Of a stretch of DNA of 64,000 nucleotides, positions 11,652 through 23,900 are shown one piece after another. The position numbers and the translations under genes are program-made. The notes under the pieces are model-generated. The model saw only the letters and a program-made list of their open reading frames with translations. It was not told the DNA's origin and did no database searches. The DNA is taken from the NCBI GenBank assembly GCA_963922205.1, contig CAWUHX010000391.1, positions 62,001 to 126,000 on the forward strand. Direction: 5' to 3'. The DNA comes from Romanomermis culicivorax (lineage: Eukaryota > Nematoda > Enoplea > Mermithida > Mermithidae). Position 1 is the first letter of the stretch. The number at the start of each line of letters is the position of its first letter.

Positions 11652-11915
11652 CTTCTAGTGATTAAAAAGCCCTAATTTTACGGTCGATTTTTCTTGGCAA
11701 TTTTCCAATCTGATTTTCACGTTAGAAAATGTTTATACGCGATGACGTCGTTTACCCCCTCTTTATTACTGTAGCTTGAGAAAAATATCGATTTTTCTAC
11801 AAAACGTTGTTTACGTAATTTTTGCCCCTTTTTTCTGAAACTGCTTTTTTCACGTTTCATTGTTTGTATAGATTGCGTATTTTTTCAGATTTCAAAATTT
11901 TATACTACAAAATTG
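11652..11915 (+). promoter_or_regulatory. Upstream region and trans-splice acceptor of the TMEM59-like gene
   Basis: This interval holds a CRE-like TGACGTCG (11743-11750), a TTACTGTAGC word, and a strong acceptor TATTTTTTCAG ending at 11888, followed by a 27-nt leader and ATG at 11916. No TATA box is evident. An acceptor directly before the start codon, with no upstream exon required, is typical of spliced-leader addition in nematodes. SL1 versus SL2 cannot be told from genomic DNA. Confidence 0.45.
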
Positions 11916-14900
11916 ATGATGTTTCGATTGGCGATTTGTATTTTATCGATGATTTTGGGCGTTCAATCGTTCGTTCATAGACCGGGAGTTGACGATCAAT
12001 GCGCCAAATTTTGCGACGAAAAATTCGTTGGACAGGTAAGGGGTGCGGCTTAGGCTTAGGCTTAGGCTTAGGCTTAGGCTTAGGCTTAGGCTTAGGCTTG
12101 GGCTTAGGCTTAGCCTTGGGCTCAGGCTTAGGCTTAGGCTTGGGCTTAGGCTTAATCATAGGCTTAGGCTTAGGCTTAGGCTTAGGCTTAGGCTTGGGCT
12201 TAGGCTTAGGCTTAGGCTTAGGCTTAGGCTTAGGCTTAGGCTTGGGCTTAGGCTTAGCCTTGGGCTCAGGCTTAGGCTTAGGCTTGGGCTTAGGCTTAAT
12301 CATAGGCTTAGGCTTAGGCTTAGGCTTAGGCTTAGGCTTGGGCTTAGGCTTAGGCTTAGGCTTAGCCTTGGACTTGGGCTTAGGCTTAGGCTTAGGCTTA
12401 GGCTTAGGCTTGGGCTTAGGCTTAGCCTTGGGCTCAGGCTTAGGCTTAGGCTTGGGCTTAGGCTTAATCATAGGCTTAGGCTTAGGCTTAGGCTTAGGCT
12501 TAGGCTTGGGCTCAGGCTTAGGCTTAGGCTTGGGCTTAGGCTTAATCATAGGCTTAGGCTTAGGCTTAGGCTTAGGCTTAGGCTTGGGCTTAGGCTTAGG
12601 CTTAGGCTTAGGCTTGGGCTTAGGCTTAATCATAGGCTTAGGCTTAGGCTTAGGCTTAGGCTTAGGCTTGGGCTTAGGCTTAGGCTTAGGCTTAGGCTTG
12701 GGCTTAGGCTTAGCCTTGGACTTGGGCTTAGGCTTAGGCTTGGGCTTAGGCTTGGGCTTAGGCTTAGGCTTAGGCTTAGGCTTGGGCTTAGGCTTAGGCT
12801 TAGGCTTGGGCTTAGGCTTAGCCTTGGACTTAGGCTTAGCCTTGGACTTAGGCTTAGGCTTAGGCTTAGGCTTAGGCTTAGGCTTGGGCTTAGGCTTAGC
12901 CTTGGGCTCAGGCTTAGGCTTAGGCTTGGGCTTAGGCTTAATCATAGGCTTAGGCTTAGGCTTAGGCTTAGGCTTAGGCTTGGGCTTAGGCTTAGGCTTA
13001 GGCTTAGGCTTAGGCTTAGGCTTAGGCTTGGGCTTAGGCTTAGCCTTGGGCTCAGGCTTAGGCTTAGGCTTGGGCTTAGGCTTAATCATAGGCTTAGGCT
13101 TAGGCTTAGGCTTAGGCTTAGGCTTGGGCTTAGGCTTAGGCTTAGGCTTAGCCTTGGACTTGGGCTTAGGCTTAGGCTTGGGCTTAGGCTTAGCCTTGGA
13201 CTTAGGCTTAGGCTTAGGCTTAGGCTTGGGCTTAGGCTTAGGCTTAGGCTTGGGCTTAGGCTTAGCCTTGGACTTAGGCTTAGGCTTAGGCTTGGGCTTA
13301 GGCTTAGGCTTAGGCTTAGGCTTAGGCTTGGGCTTAGGCTTAGGCTTGGGCTTAGGCTTAGGCTTAGCCTTGGACTTGGGCTTAGGCTTAGGCTTGGGCT
13401 TAGGCTTGGGCTTAGGCTTAGGCTTAGGCTTAGGCTTGGGCTTAGGCTTAGGCTTAGGCTTGGGCTTAGGCTTGGGCTTAGGCTTAGGCTTAGGCTTGGG
13501 CTTAGGCTTAGCCTTGGACTTAGGCTTAGGCTTAGGCTTGGGCTTAGGCTTAGGCTTAGGCTTAGGCTTAGGCTTGGGCTTAGGCTTAGGCTTGGGCTTA
13601 GGCTTGGGCTTAGGCTTAGGCTTAGCCTTGGACTTAGGCTTAGGCTTAGGCTTGGGCTTAGGCTTAGGCTTAGGCTTAGGCTTAGGCTTGGGCTTAGGCT
13701 TAGCCTTGGGCTTAGGCTTAGGCTTGGGCTTAGGCTTGGGCTTAGGCTTAGGCTTAGGCTTAGGCTTGGGCTTAGGCTTAGGCTTAGGCTTGGGCTTAGG
13801 CTTAGCCTTGGACTTAGGCTTAGGCTTAGGCTTAGGCTTGGGCTTAGGCTTAGGCTTAGGCTTGGGCTTAGGCTTAGCCTTGGACTTAGGCTTAGGCTTA
13901 GGCTTGGGCTTAGGCTTAGGCTTAGGCTTAGGCTTAGGCTTGGGCTTAGGCTTAGGCTTGGGCTTAGGCTTAGGCTTAGCCTTGGACTTAGGCTTAGGCT
14001 TAGGCTTGGGCTTACCCTTAGACTTAGGCTTAGGCTTGGGCTTAGGCTTAGGCTTAGGCTTGGGCCTAGGCTTAGCCTTGGACTTAGGCTTAGGCTTAGG
14101 CTTAGGCTTGGGCTTAGGCTTAGGCTTAGCCTTGGACTTAGGCTTAGGCTTAGGCTTGGGCTTACCCTTAGACTTAGGCTTAGGCTTGGGCTTAGGCTTA
14201 GGCTTAGGCTTGGGCCTAGGCTTAGCCTTGGACTTAGGCTTAGGCTTAGGCTTAGGCTTGGGCTTAGGCTTAGGCTTGGGCTTAGGCTTAGGCTTAGGCT
14301 TGGACTTAGGCTTAGGCTTAGGCTTAGGCTTGGGCTTAGGCTTAGCCTTGGACTTAGGCTTAGGCTTAGGCTTTTTTCTCTTGTTTTTATTTTCTACATT
14401 TTTTGATTTTGATCTTTTTTATTTACACTTTTTTGGTGTTTTTTCTTAATTTTTTAATTATTATTTTATTGTTTTTTCGTCGATTTTTTACTATTGCTGT
14501 TTTTCATGTTTTTTCATGGCTTTTTATTGTTTGCATTTTTTATTTGTTTATTATTTTCTTGATTTTTACTTTTTTGTTGTTTTTTTTCTACATTTTTTGA
14601 TTATTATTCGATTGTTTTTTCGTCGATTTTTTACTATTGCAATTTTTTCAGTTTTTGTTCTATTATTTGTCTCGTTGATTTCTACTTTTTCTCTTTTTTT
14701 GTTTACTTAAGTTTTTTGCAATTTATTGTCATTGTTTTTTTGAATTTTCCTTTTTTGCTTTTTTATCGCTATTTTTTGCATTTTTTTCTTTTTTTTTTTG
14801 TTTCATTTTTCGTTTTGTAATTTTGTACTTTTTCGGCTTTCTTTTATTTTCTGTATTTTTTTATTTTTATCGTATTTTCTTGATATTTACTTTTTTGTTG

Positions 14901-17900
14901 TTTTTTCAAAATTTTGAATTTTTATTGCTATTTTCCAGCTTTTGTTAAATTTTTCTCAATTTTTTTGGCTTCATGCCATTTTTTTCTTAATTTTTTATCG
15001 TCTTTTTTGCATTTTTGTGGTCTTCAATTTTTTTTTTTGATTTTTTACTTTTGCTGTTTTTCCAGTTTTTGTAACATTTTTTTTTTGTAAATTTTTACTT
15101 TTTCTGTTTTTTATATTCTTTTTTTGGTTTTTATGTCATTGTTTCTCTGCTTGATTTCTTTCTTTCTCGTTTCTTCTAATTGTTGTTTTGCTTTTTTATT
15201 TTTTTGTTTCGTATTTTTACTTGTTCTCTGTTTTTTTTCTATTTTCTTGATTTTTTGTTTTTTATGTCATTGTTTTTTAGTTTATTTTTACTCATTTCTT
15301 ATTTTTATGTTTTTTGAAGTTTTTTCTGTTTTTTGTTTCATTGTTTTTTTGTTGATTCTACTTTTTTCTCTTGTTTTTATTTTCTGCATTTTTTGATTTT
15401 GATCTTTTTTATTTACACTTTTTTGGTGTTTTTTCTTTATTTTTTTATTGTTTTTTCGTCGATTTTTTACTATTGCTGTTTTTCATGTTTTTTTCATGGT
15501 TTTTTTTGTAAATTTTTAGTAATTTTATGTTTTATATTTCTTTACATAATTTTTAATTTTTACTTTTTGTCGTTTGGCTTTTTCTTAAGATTTTTACTTG
15601 ATTGTTCTTGTCTTATTTTTTTTTATTATTGTTTTTTCCAGTTTTAATTTGTTTTTTTTAATTTTTCCTTTTTTTTGTTTTTTCCTATTTTCTTAATTTT
15701 TTGATTTTTATGTCATTTTTCTTTTTTAATTTGTTCTTTTTTCGGCATTTTTTAGGATTTTTAGTTGATTTTTTTGATTTTTTACTTTTGCTGTTTTCCA
15801 GTTTTTTTTCGTTGGCTTTTATGTAGATTTTTACTTTTTCACTGTTTTTTGTATTTTCTTATTTTTTTTTGCTTTTTATGTCATTGTGTTTTTGTTGAGT
15901 TTTACTTCTTTCCTGCTTCTTATCGTTGCTTTTTGCAATTTTTCTGTTTTTGTTTCATCTTTTTTTGTTGATTTTTACTTCTTTTTTCATTTTTATTTTC
16001 TGTTTTTTTTTACTATTTTCTTGAATTTCACTTTTTTTGTTGTTGTTTTTTTCTAAATTTTTTGATTTTTATTTGGTTGTTTTTCTTTTAATTTTTTACT
16101 ATTGGAACTTTTCCAGCTTTTGTTTCATAATTTTTTTGTTTATTTTTTTCGTTTTTTTTCTATTTTCCTTTTTTTCCACTTTTTTCTGTCACTTTTGTTT
16201 TTGTTGCCTTTGTTTCTTTTGTTGTTATTTTGCTAATTTTTTGCTTGGTTTTCTGTCGGTTTTGTTGGTTTTTTATGTTTTCCTTTGATTTTTTTGTTTT
16301 TTATTGTTCTTTTTCTTTGTTTTTTTTGTTGCTTTGTTTTTCTTACGGTTTTTGCTTCTTTTTTTTTTTGTTTTTCCTTGGTTTTTTTGTTTCTCTTTTT
16401 ATTTCTTTGTGTTTTTGTCTGTTTTTGTTCTACCTTTGGTTTTGTTTTATTTCTTTTTTGTTTACTTTTCTGTTTCTTTCGTTGTTTTTCTTTGTTTTTT
16501 TTTGTTTTCTCTGTTTATGGTTTATTTTTGTTTTTTTTTTTAATTTTTTTACGTTTAATATTCGTTTTTCGTTTGTTTTTTGTGCGTTTTGTCTCTTTTG
16601 TTGAGTTTGTTTTATGTTTTTGTTGTTTTTTGTTTCTTTTTCCGTTTTCATTGCTTTTTGTTTTTGTTTTTTTAAGTTTATTGTTCATCTCGTTGTTTTT
16701 TTTGCTTTTTTCGCTTTTTAATTTTTTTTTGGTTGTTTTCGTTTTTGTTATGATATTTATTGCTTTTGCTTCTTTTTCTGTTTTTTTGTTGGTTTTTTCG
16801 TTTTTTCTTTTATTTTTAGTTGTTTTTGCTGTTTCTTGTTTATTTTAGTTTTGTTTTTTTTTATTTTTTGTTCTTTTTGATTTTTTTCTTGTTTTTTGTC
16901 CTTCGCGGTTTTGTCGATTTTTGTTGCTTTGTTTGTTGTTTTTTTCTTTTTTGATTTCATTCTTTTAGTTGTTTTTTTGATTAGTCGTTTTGTCTTTTTG
17001 TTTCTTTGTTGTTTTTTTTGCTCCAGTTTTTGTTCGTTTTTTTTGTTTTGTTTTATTGTTTGTTTTGCTTTTCGTTTTTTTTATTTGTTCCTCTTATTTT
17101 CTTGTTTTTTCTGTTTTTGCTGTTGTTTTTTGTTTTTTGTTTGTTTTGTTGTGTTTTTTGTTTCTTTTCTTTTTTGTTCTTTGTTTTATTGTCGTTAGTT
17201 TGTAGTTTTGGTTCTTTGTTGTTCGTTTGTTTTTTCTTCCATTTTTTGTTCTATTGCTATTTTTTGTTGTTTTTCTGTTTATATCTTATTGATTTTTTTG
17301 TTTTTGTTAGTATTTTTTTGTTTTTTTATTCTGCTTTTTTTGTTTCTTTTGTTTCTGTTTTTTGCTTCTTTTTCTGTTTTGTTGTTACTTTTGTTTCCTT
17401 GTTTGTTTGTCTCTTCTTTCTGCTGTTTTTGTTCACTTTTGTTGTTTATTGTTTTGTTTCTTTCTCGATTTTTTTTGGTTTTTTGTTGGTATATTTTTGT
17501 TTTTTTTTATTTTGCTTGTTTTTTTTTATTTTGCTTGTTTTTTGTTTCTTTTGTTTTTGTTTTTTACTTCTTTTCCTGTTTTGTTGTTATTTTTGTTTCG
17601 TGTTTGTTTGTCTCGTTCTTCTTCTTTTGCTTTTATATTTTTTGTTTTTTATTGTGCTTTTTTTGCTTCTTTTGTTTTTGTTTTTTGCTTCTTGTTCTTC
17701 TGTTTATTTTGTTGTTTTTTGTCCTCTTGTGCTGTTTTTTGTTTATTTTTTCGTTTTTACGTTTTTTCTGTTTTTCCTGTTGTATTTTGTTTGTTTTCTT
17801 TGTTCTTTGTAGTTTTCTCGTTTAATTTTTATTTTGCTTTTTTGTTTTTTGTTTTTTTCTTCATTCTTCTTTTCTATAACTATTTTTTTTGTTGTTTTTG

Positions 17901-20900
17901 TCTCTTTTTTATTTTGATTTCTTTTGCTTGTTCGTTTGTTTTTTCTTCCTTTTTTTATTTTTTCTTTTTTTGTTGTTTTTTGTCTCTTTTTATTTTGTTT
18001 TTTTGCTTGTTTGTTTGTTTTTTCTTGCTTTTTTTATTTTTTCTTTTTTTTTCTTGTTTTTTGTCTCTTTTTTATTTTGTTTTTTTGTTGCTTGTTTGTT
18101 TTTTCTTTCTTTTTTCTTTTTTCTTTTTTTGTTTTTTTTGTCTTTTTTATTTTGTTTTTTTTGCTTGTTTGTTCGTTTTTTCTTCCTTTTTTCTTTTTTC
18201 TTTTTTTTTGTTGTTTTTTTATCTTTTTTTATTTTGTTTTTTTGCTTGTTTGTTTGTTTTTTCTTCCTTTTTTTCTTTTTTTTCATTTTTTTCTTTTTTT
18301 GTTTATTTTTGTTTTTTTTTGTTTCTTTTTTTTGTTTAGGTCAATTCCACCGATACGTGTAAACAAGGTTGCCGCCTATTCTCCTTGATCCAATTGACCA
18401 ATAATCGTTTCGAAGATCATTCCGAACAAGTGATACACAACGAATGCTCGAAATCTTGCCGCGAAAGTTACACCGATGAGGGCCAAGATGCTTGCGAACA
18501 AGGTTGTCAAAATCAGACTATTCAAACTGGATCAGTAAGTTAGTTAGATTCAGTAGAAGTTACAGTATCCAGCTTTCCCAGCTGCTGATAAAAAATTGAT
18601 TTTTTTGAAATTTTTAACTTTTTTTGAAATTTTTGTAAATTTTCCGATTTTTTTCTTTTTTTGCAATTTTTTTTTCCTCCTAGATCCAAGTAGAAATGGA
18701 CAGCCGCAGCCCCCTATTCAACAAAGTTGCAGCTTTTTCCAGTCAAATGTTCCAACCTATGAGGAACATGTTCAATAATTTGGATATGCATCGTATGATG
18801 CATGGCGGCAGGTAATTTTTTACAAAGCTTTGCAGCCAAAATCTATCATTTTCGTTTTTTTTTATATATATATATATTTTTTTATATGTTTTTTTGCATT
18901 TTTTTAAATATTGTTTGTATATTTTATTCTTTTGTTTATATATATTTTTTTTTGCATTTTTTTTGTATAATATTTCATATATTAATTTTTCGTTTTTTTT
19001 TGTATATTTGTTTGTATATTTTATTACTTTGTATATATATTTTTTATATTTTTTTTGCATATTTTTTTGTATATTTTTTCGTATATTTATTTTTTGTATG
19101 CTTGCCACCAAAACATATCATTTTTCCTTTTTTTAGAGGTTTATTGGGTTCACCATCTGAACGTGATGACGATTTGTCGCTGGATTTCAGTGGCGATCCC
19201 ATGATTTCGCACATGTTAGACCATATGCGTTCGATGATGAATTTGGACAACTTTTTTGGTCAACAGACACCATCTAGCCCGGCTTATGGGAAAACATTAC
19301 GTTAGTATTATGTGGTTGCAGTTATAATCACACAATCTGATAGGTTTTCTCTTTTACGATACCCCAAATCCTGGATCAAAAATAGGGATGTCCTGGTGCC
19401 AGCTTTTGTGCGGGTGCTTGGGCCTCAGCTTTTTTAGTTATTTGGTATGAATTTTGGTGGCAACTTTGTTCAATCTGTGGTACAAGATCCGTTTCTTCAA
19501 TGATAACCAGACAGATCCAACATGGTGGCTGAAATGGAATGTGAAAATCAGTTGTTGTATGTCAACTTTGCTCGACTCTCAATACAAGATTCGTTTCTTC
19601 AATGATAACCTGAATGAGCCAATTAATTACATGGTGGCTGAAATGGAATGTGAAAATCAGTTGCTGTATGTCAACTTTGCTCGACCCTGGATACAAGATC
19701 AGTTGCTTCAATGATAACCAGAAACATCAATGATTACATGGTGGCTGAAATGGAACGTGAAAATCAGTTGTTGCATGTCAACTTTCCTCGATGCAAGATC
19801 TCTTTCTTCAATGATAACCAGACAGATCAATGATAACATGGTGGCTGAAATGGAATGTGAAAATCAGTTGTTGCATGTCAACTTTGCTTGATCCTCGATA
19901 CAAGATCAGTTTCTTCAATGATAACCAGAAAGATCAATGATTACATGGTGGCTGAAATGGAACGTGAAAATCAGTTGTTATATGTCAACTTTGCTTGATC
20001 CTCGATACAAGATCAGTTTCTTCAATGATAACCTGAATGAGCCAATTAATTACATGGTGGCTGAAATGGAACCTGAAAATCAGTTGTTGTATGTCAAATT
20101 CGCTCGACCCTTGATACAAGATCAGTTTGTTTAATGATAACCAGAAAGATCAATGATTACATGGTGGCTGAAATGGAACGTGAAAATCAGTTGTTGTATG
20201 TCAACTTTGCTTGACCCTTGATACAAGATCAGTTTGTTTAATGATAACCAGAAAGATCAATGATTACATGGTGGCTGAAGTGGAACGTGAAAATCAGTTG
20301 TTGTATGTCAACTTTCCTTGATCCTCGATACAAGATCAGTTTCTTCAATGATAACCAGACAGATCCAATATGGTGGCTGAAATGGAATGCAAAAATCACT
20401 TGTTGTATGTCAACTTTGCTCGACCCTTGATACAAGATCAGTTTGCTTAATGATAACCAGAAAGATCAATGATTACATGGTGGCTGAAATGGAACGTGAA
20501 AATCAGTTGCTGTATGTCAACTTTGCTCGACCCTCGATACAAGATTCGTTTCTTCAATGATAACCTGAATGAGCCAATTAATTACATAGTGGCTGAAATG
20601 GAACGTGAAAATCAGTTGCTGTATGTCAACTTTGCTCGACCCTTGATACAAGATCAGTTTCTTCAATGATAACCAGAAAGATCAATGATTACATGGTGGC
20701 TGAAATGGAATGTGAAAATCAGTTGTTGCATGTCAACTTTGCTCGACCCTCGATACAAGATTCGTTTCTTCAATGATAACCTGAATGAGCCAATTAATTA
20801 CATAGTGGCTGAAATGGAACGTGAAAATCAGTTGCTGTATGTCAACTTTGCTCGACCCTTGATACAAGATCAGTTTCTTCAATGATAACCAGAAGGATCA

Positions 20901-23900
20901 ATGATTACATGGTGGCTGAAATGGAACGTGAAAATCAGTTGCTGTATGTCAACTTTGCTCGACCCTGGATACAAGATCAGTTGCTTCAATGATAACCAGA
21001 AAGATCAATGATTACATGGTGGCTGAAATGGAACGTGAAAATCAGTTGCTGTATGTCAACTTTGCTCGACCCTCGATACAAAATTCGTTTCTTCAATGAT
21101 AACCTGAATGAGCCAATTAATTACATGGTGGCGGAAATGGAACGTGAAAATCAGTTGCTGTATGTCAACTTTGCTCGACCCTTGATACAAGATCAGTTTG
21201 TTTAATGATAACCAGAAAGATCAATGATTACATGGTGGCTGAAATGGAATGTGAAAATCAGTTGCTGTATGTCAACTTTGCTCGACCCTCGATACAAGAT
21301 TCGTTTCTTCAATGATAACCAGAAAGATCAATGATTACATGGTGGCTGAAATGGAACGTGAAAATCAGTTGTTATATGTCAACTTTGCTCGATCTTCGAT
21401 ACAAGATCAGTTTCTTTAATGATAACCAGAAAGATCAATGATTACATGGTGGCTGAAATGGAACGTGAAAATCAGTTGCTGTATGTCAACTTTGCTCGAC
21501 CCTCGATACAAGATTCGTTTCTTCAATGATAACCAGAAAGATCAATGATTACATGGTGGCTGAAATGGAACGTGAAAATCAGTTGTTATATGTCAACTTT
21601 GCTTGATCCTCGATACAAGATCAGTTTCTTTAATGATAACCAGAAAGATCAATGATTACATGGTGGCTGAAATGGAACGTGAAAATCAGTTGCTGTATGT
21701 CAACTTTGCTCGACCCTCGATACAAGATTCGTTTCTTCAATGATAACCAGAAAGATCAATGATTACATGGTGGCTGAAATGGAAAGTGAAAATCAGTTGT
21801 TATATGTCAACTTTGCTTGATCCTCGATACAAGATCAGTTTCTTTAATGATAACCAGAAAGATCAATGATTACATGGTGGCTGAAATGGAACGTGAAAAT
21901 CAGTTGCTGTATGTCAACTTTGCTCGACCCTTGATACAAGATCAGTTTCTTCAATGATAACCTGAATGAGCCAATTAATTACATGGTGGCTGAAATGGAA
22001 CGTGAAAATCAGTTGTTGTATGTCAACTTCGCTCGATCCTCGATACAAGATCAGTTTCTTCAATGATAACCAGAAAGATCAATGATTACATGGTGGCTGA
22101 AATGGAACGTGAAAATCAGTTGTTATATGTCAACTTTGCTTGATCCTCGATACAAGATCAGTTTCTTTAATGATAACCAGAAAGATCAATGATTACATGG
22201 TGGCTGAAATGGAACGTGAAAATCAGTTGCTGTATGTCAACTTTGCTCGACCCTCGATACAAGATTCGTTTCTTCAATGATAACCAGAAAGATCAATGAT
22301 TACATGGTGGCTGAAATGGAAAGTGAAAATCAGTTGTTATATGTCAACTTTGCTTGATCCTCGATACAAGATCAGTTTCTTTAATGATAACCAGAAAGAT
22401 CAATGATTACATGGTGGCTGAAATGGAACGTGAAAATCAGTTGCTGTATGTCAACTTTGCTCGACCCTTGATACAAGATCAGTTTCTTCAATGATAACCT
22501 GAATGAGCCAATTAATTACATGGTGGCTGAAATGGAACGTGAAAATCAGTTGCTGTATGTCAACTTTGCTCGACCCTTGATACAAGATCAGTTTCTTCAA
22601 TGATAACCAGAAAGATCAATGATTACATGGTGGCTGAAATGGAACGTGAAAATCAGTTGCTGTATGTCAACTTTGCTCGACCCTCGATACAAGATTCGTT
22701 TCTTCAATGATAACCAGAAAGATCAATGATTACATGGTGGCTGAAATGGAAAGTGAAAATCAGTTGTTATATGTCAACTTTGCTTGATCCTCGATACAAG
22801 ATCAGTTTCTTTAATGATAACCAGAAAGATCAATGATTACATGGTGGCTGAAATGGAACGTGAAAATCAGTTGTTATATGTCAACTTTGCTTGATCCTCG
22901 ATACAAGGTCAGTTTCTTTAATGATAACCAGAAAGATCAATGATTACATGGTGGCTGAAATGGAACGTGAAAATCAGTTGCTGTATGTCAACTTTGCTCG
23001 ACCCTTGATACAAGATCAGTTTCTTCAATGATAACCTGAATGAGCCAATTAATTACATGGTGGCTGAAATGGAAGGTGAAAATCAGTTGTTGTATGTCAA
23101 CTTCGCTCGATCCTCGATACAAGATCAGTTTCTTCAATGATAACCAGAAAGATCAATGATTACATGGTGGCTGAAATGGAACGTGAAAATCAGTTGCTGT
23201 ATGTCAACTTTGCTCGACCCTTGATACAAGATCAGTTTCTTCAATGATAACCTGAATGAGCCAATTAATTACATGGTGGCTGAAATGGAAGGTGAAAATC
23301 AGTTGTTGTATGTCAACTTTGCTTGATCCTCGATACAAGATCAGTTTCTTCAATGATAACCAGAAAGATCAATGATTACATGGTGGCTGAAATGGAACGT
23401 GAAAATCAGTTGCTGTATGTCAACTTTGCTCGACCCTTGATACAAGATCAGTTTCTTCAATGATAACCTGAATGAGCCAATTAATTACATGGTGGCTGAA
23501 ATGGAACGTGAAAATCAGTTGTTGTATGTCAACTTCGCTCGATCCTCGATACAAGATCAGTTTCTTCAATGATAACCAGAAAGATCAATGATTACATGGT
23601 GGCTGAAATGGAACGTGAAAATCAGTTGCTGTATGTCAACTTTGCTCGACCCTTGATACAAGATCAGTTTCTTCAATGATAACCTGAATGAGCCAATTAA
23701 TTACATGGTGGCTGAAATGGAACGTGAAAATCAGTTGTTGTATGTCAACTTCGCTCGATCCTCGATACAAGATCAGTTTCTTCAATGATAACCAGAAAGA
23801 TCAATGATTACATGGTGGCTGAAATGGAACGTGAAAATCAGTTGCTGTATGTCAACTTTGCTCGACCCTTGATACAAGATCAGTTTCTTTAATGATTACA

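Noticed and set aside
11905..14449. Long ORFs of Leu-Gly, Arg-Leu and Pro-Lys repeats (394-816 codons)
   Set aside because: They are produced by the TTAGGC hexamer register inside an intron. There is no start context or conserved flank, so they are noted only as a structural curiosity.
2212..18388. Dozens of Phe/Leu/Cys/Val-rich ORFs of 60-325 codons
   Set aside because: They lie in T-rich low-complexity DNA where stops are rare in all plus-strand frames. They overlap each other, lack domains and often start at non-ATG codons.
19450..23895. CRISPR-like array
   Set aside because: There is no alternation of constant repeat and unique spacer; units are contiguous and nearly identical, and this is a eukaryotic intron.
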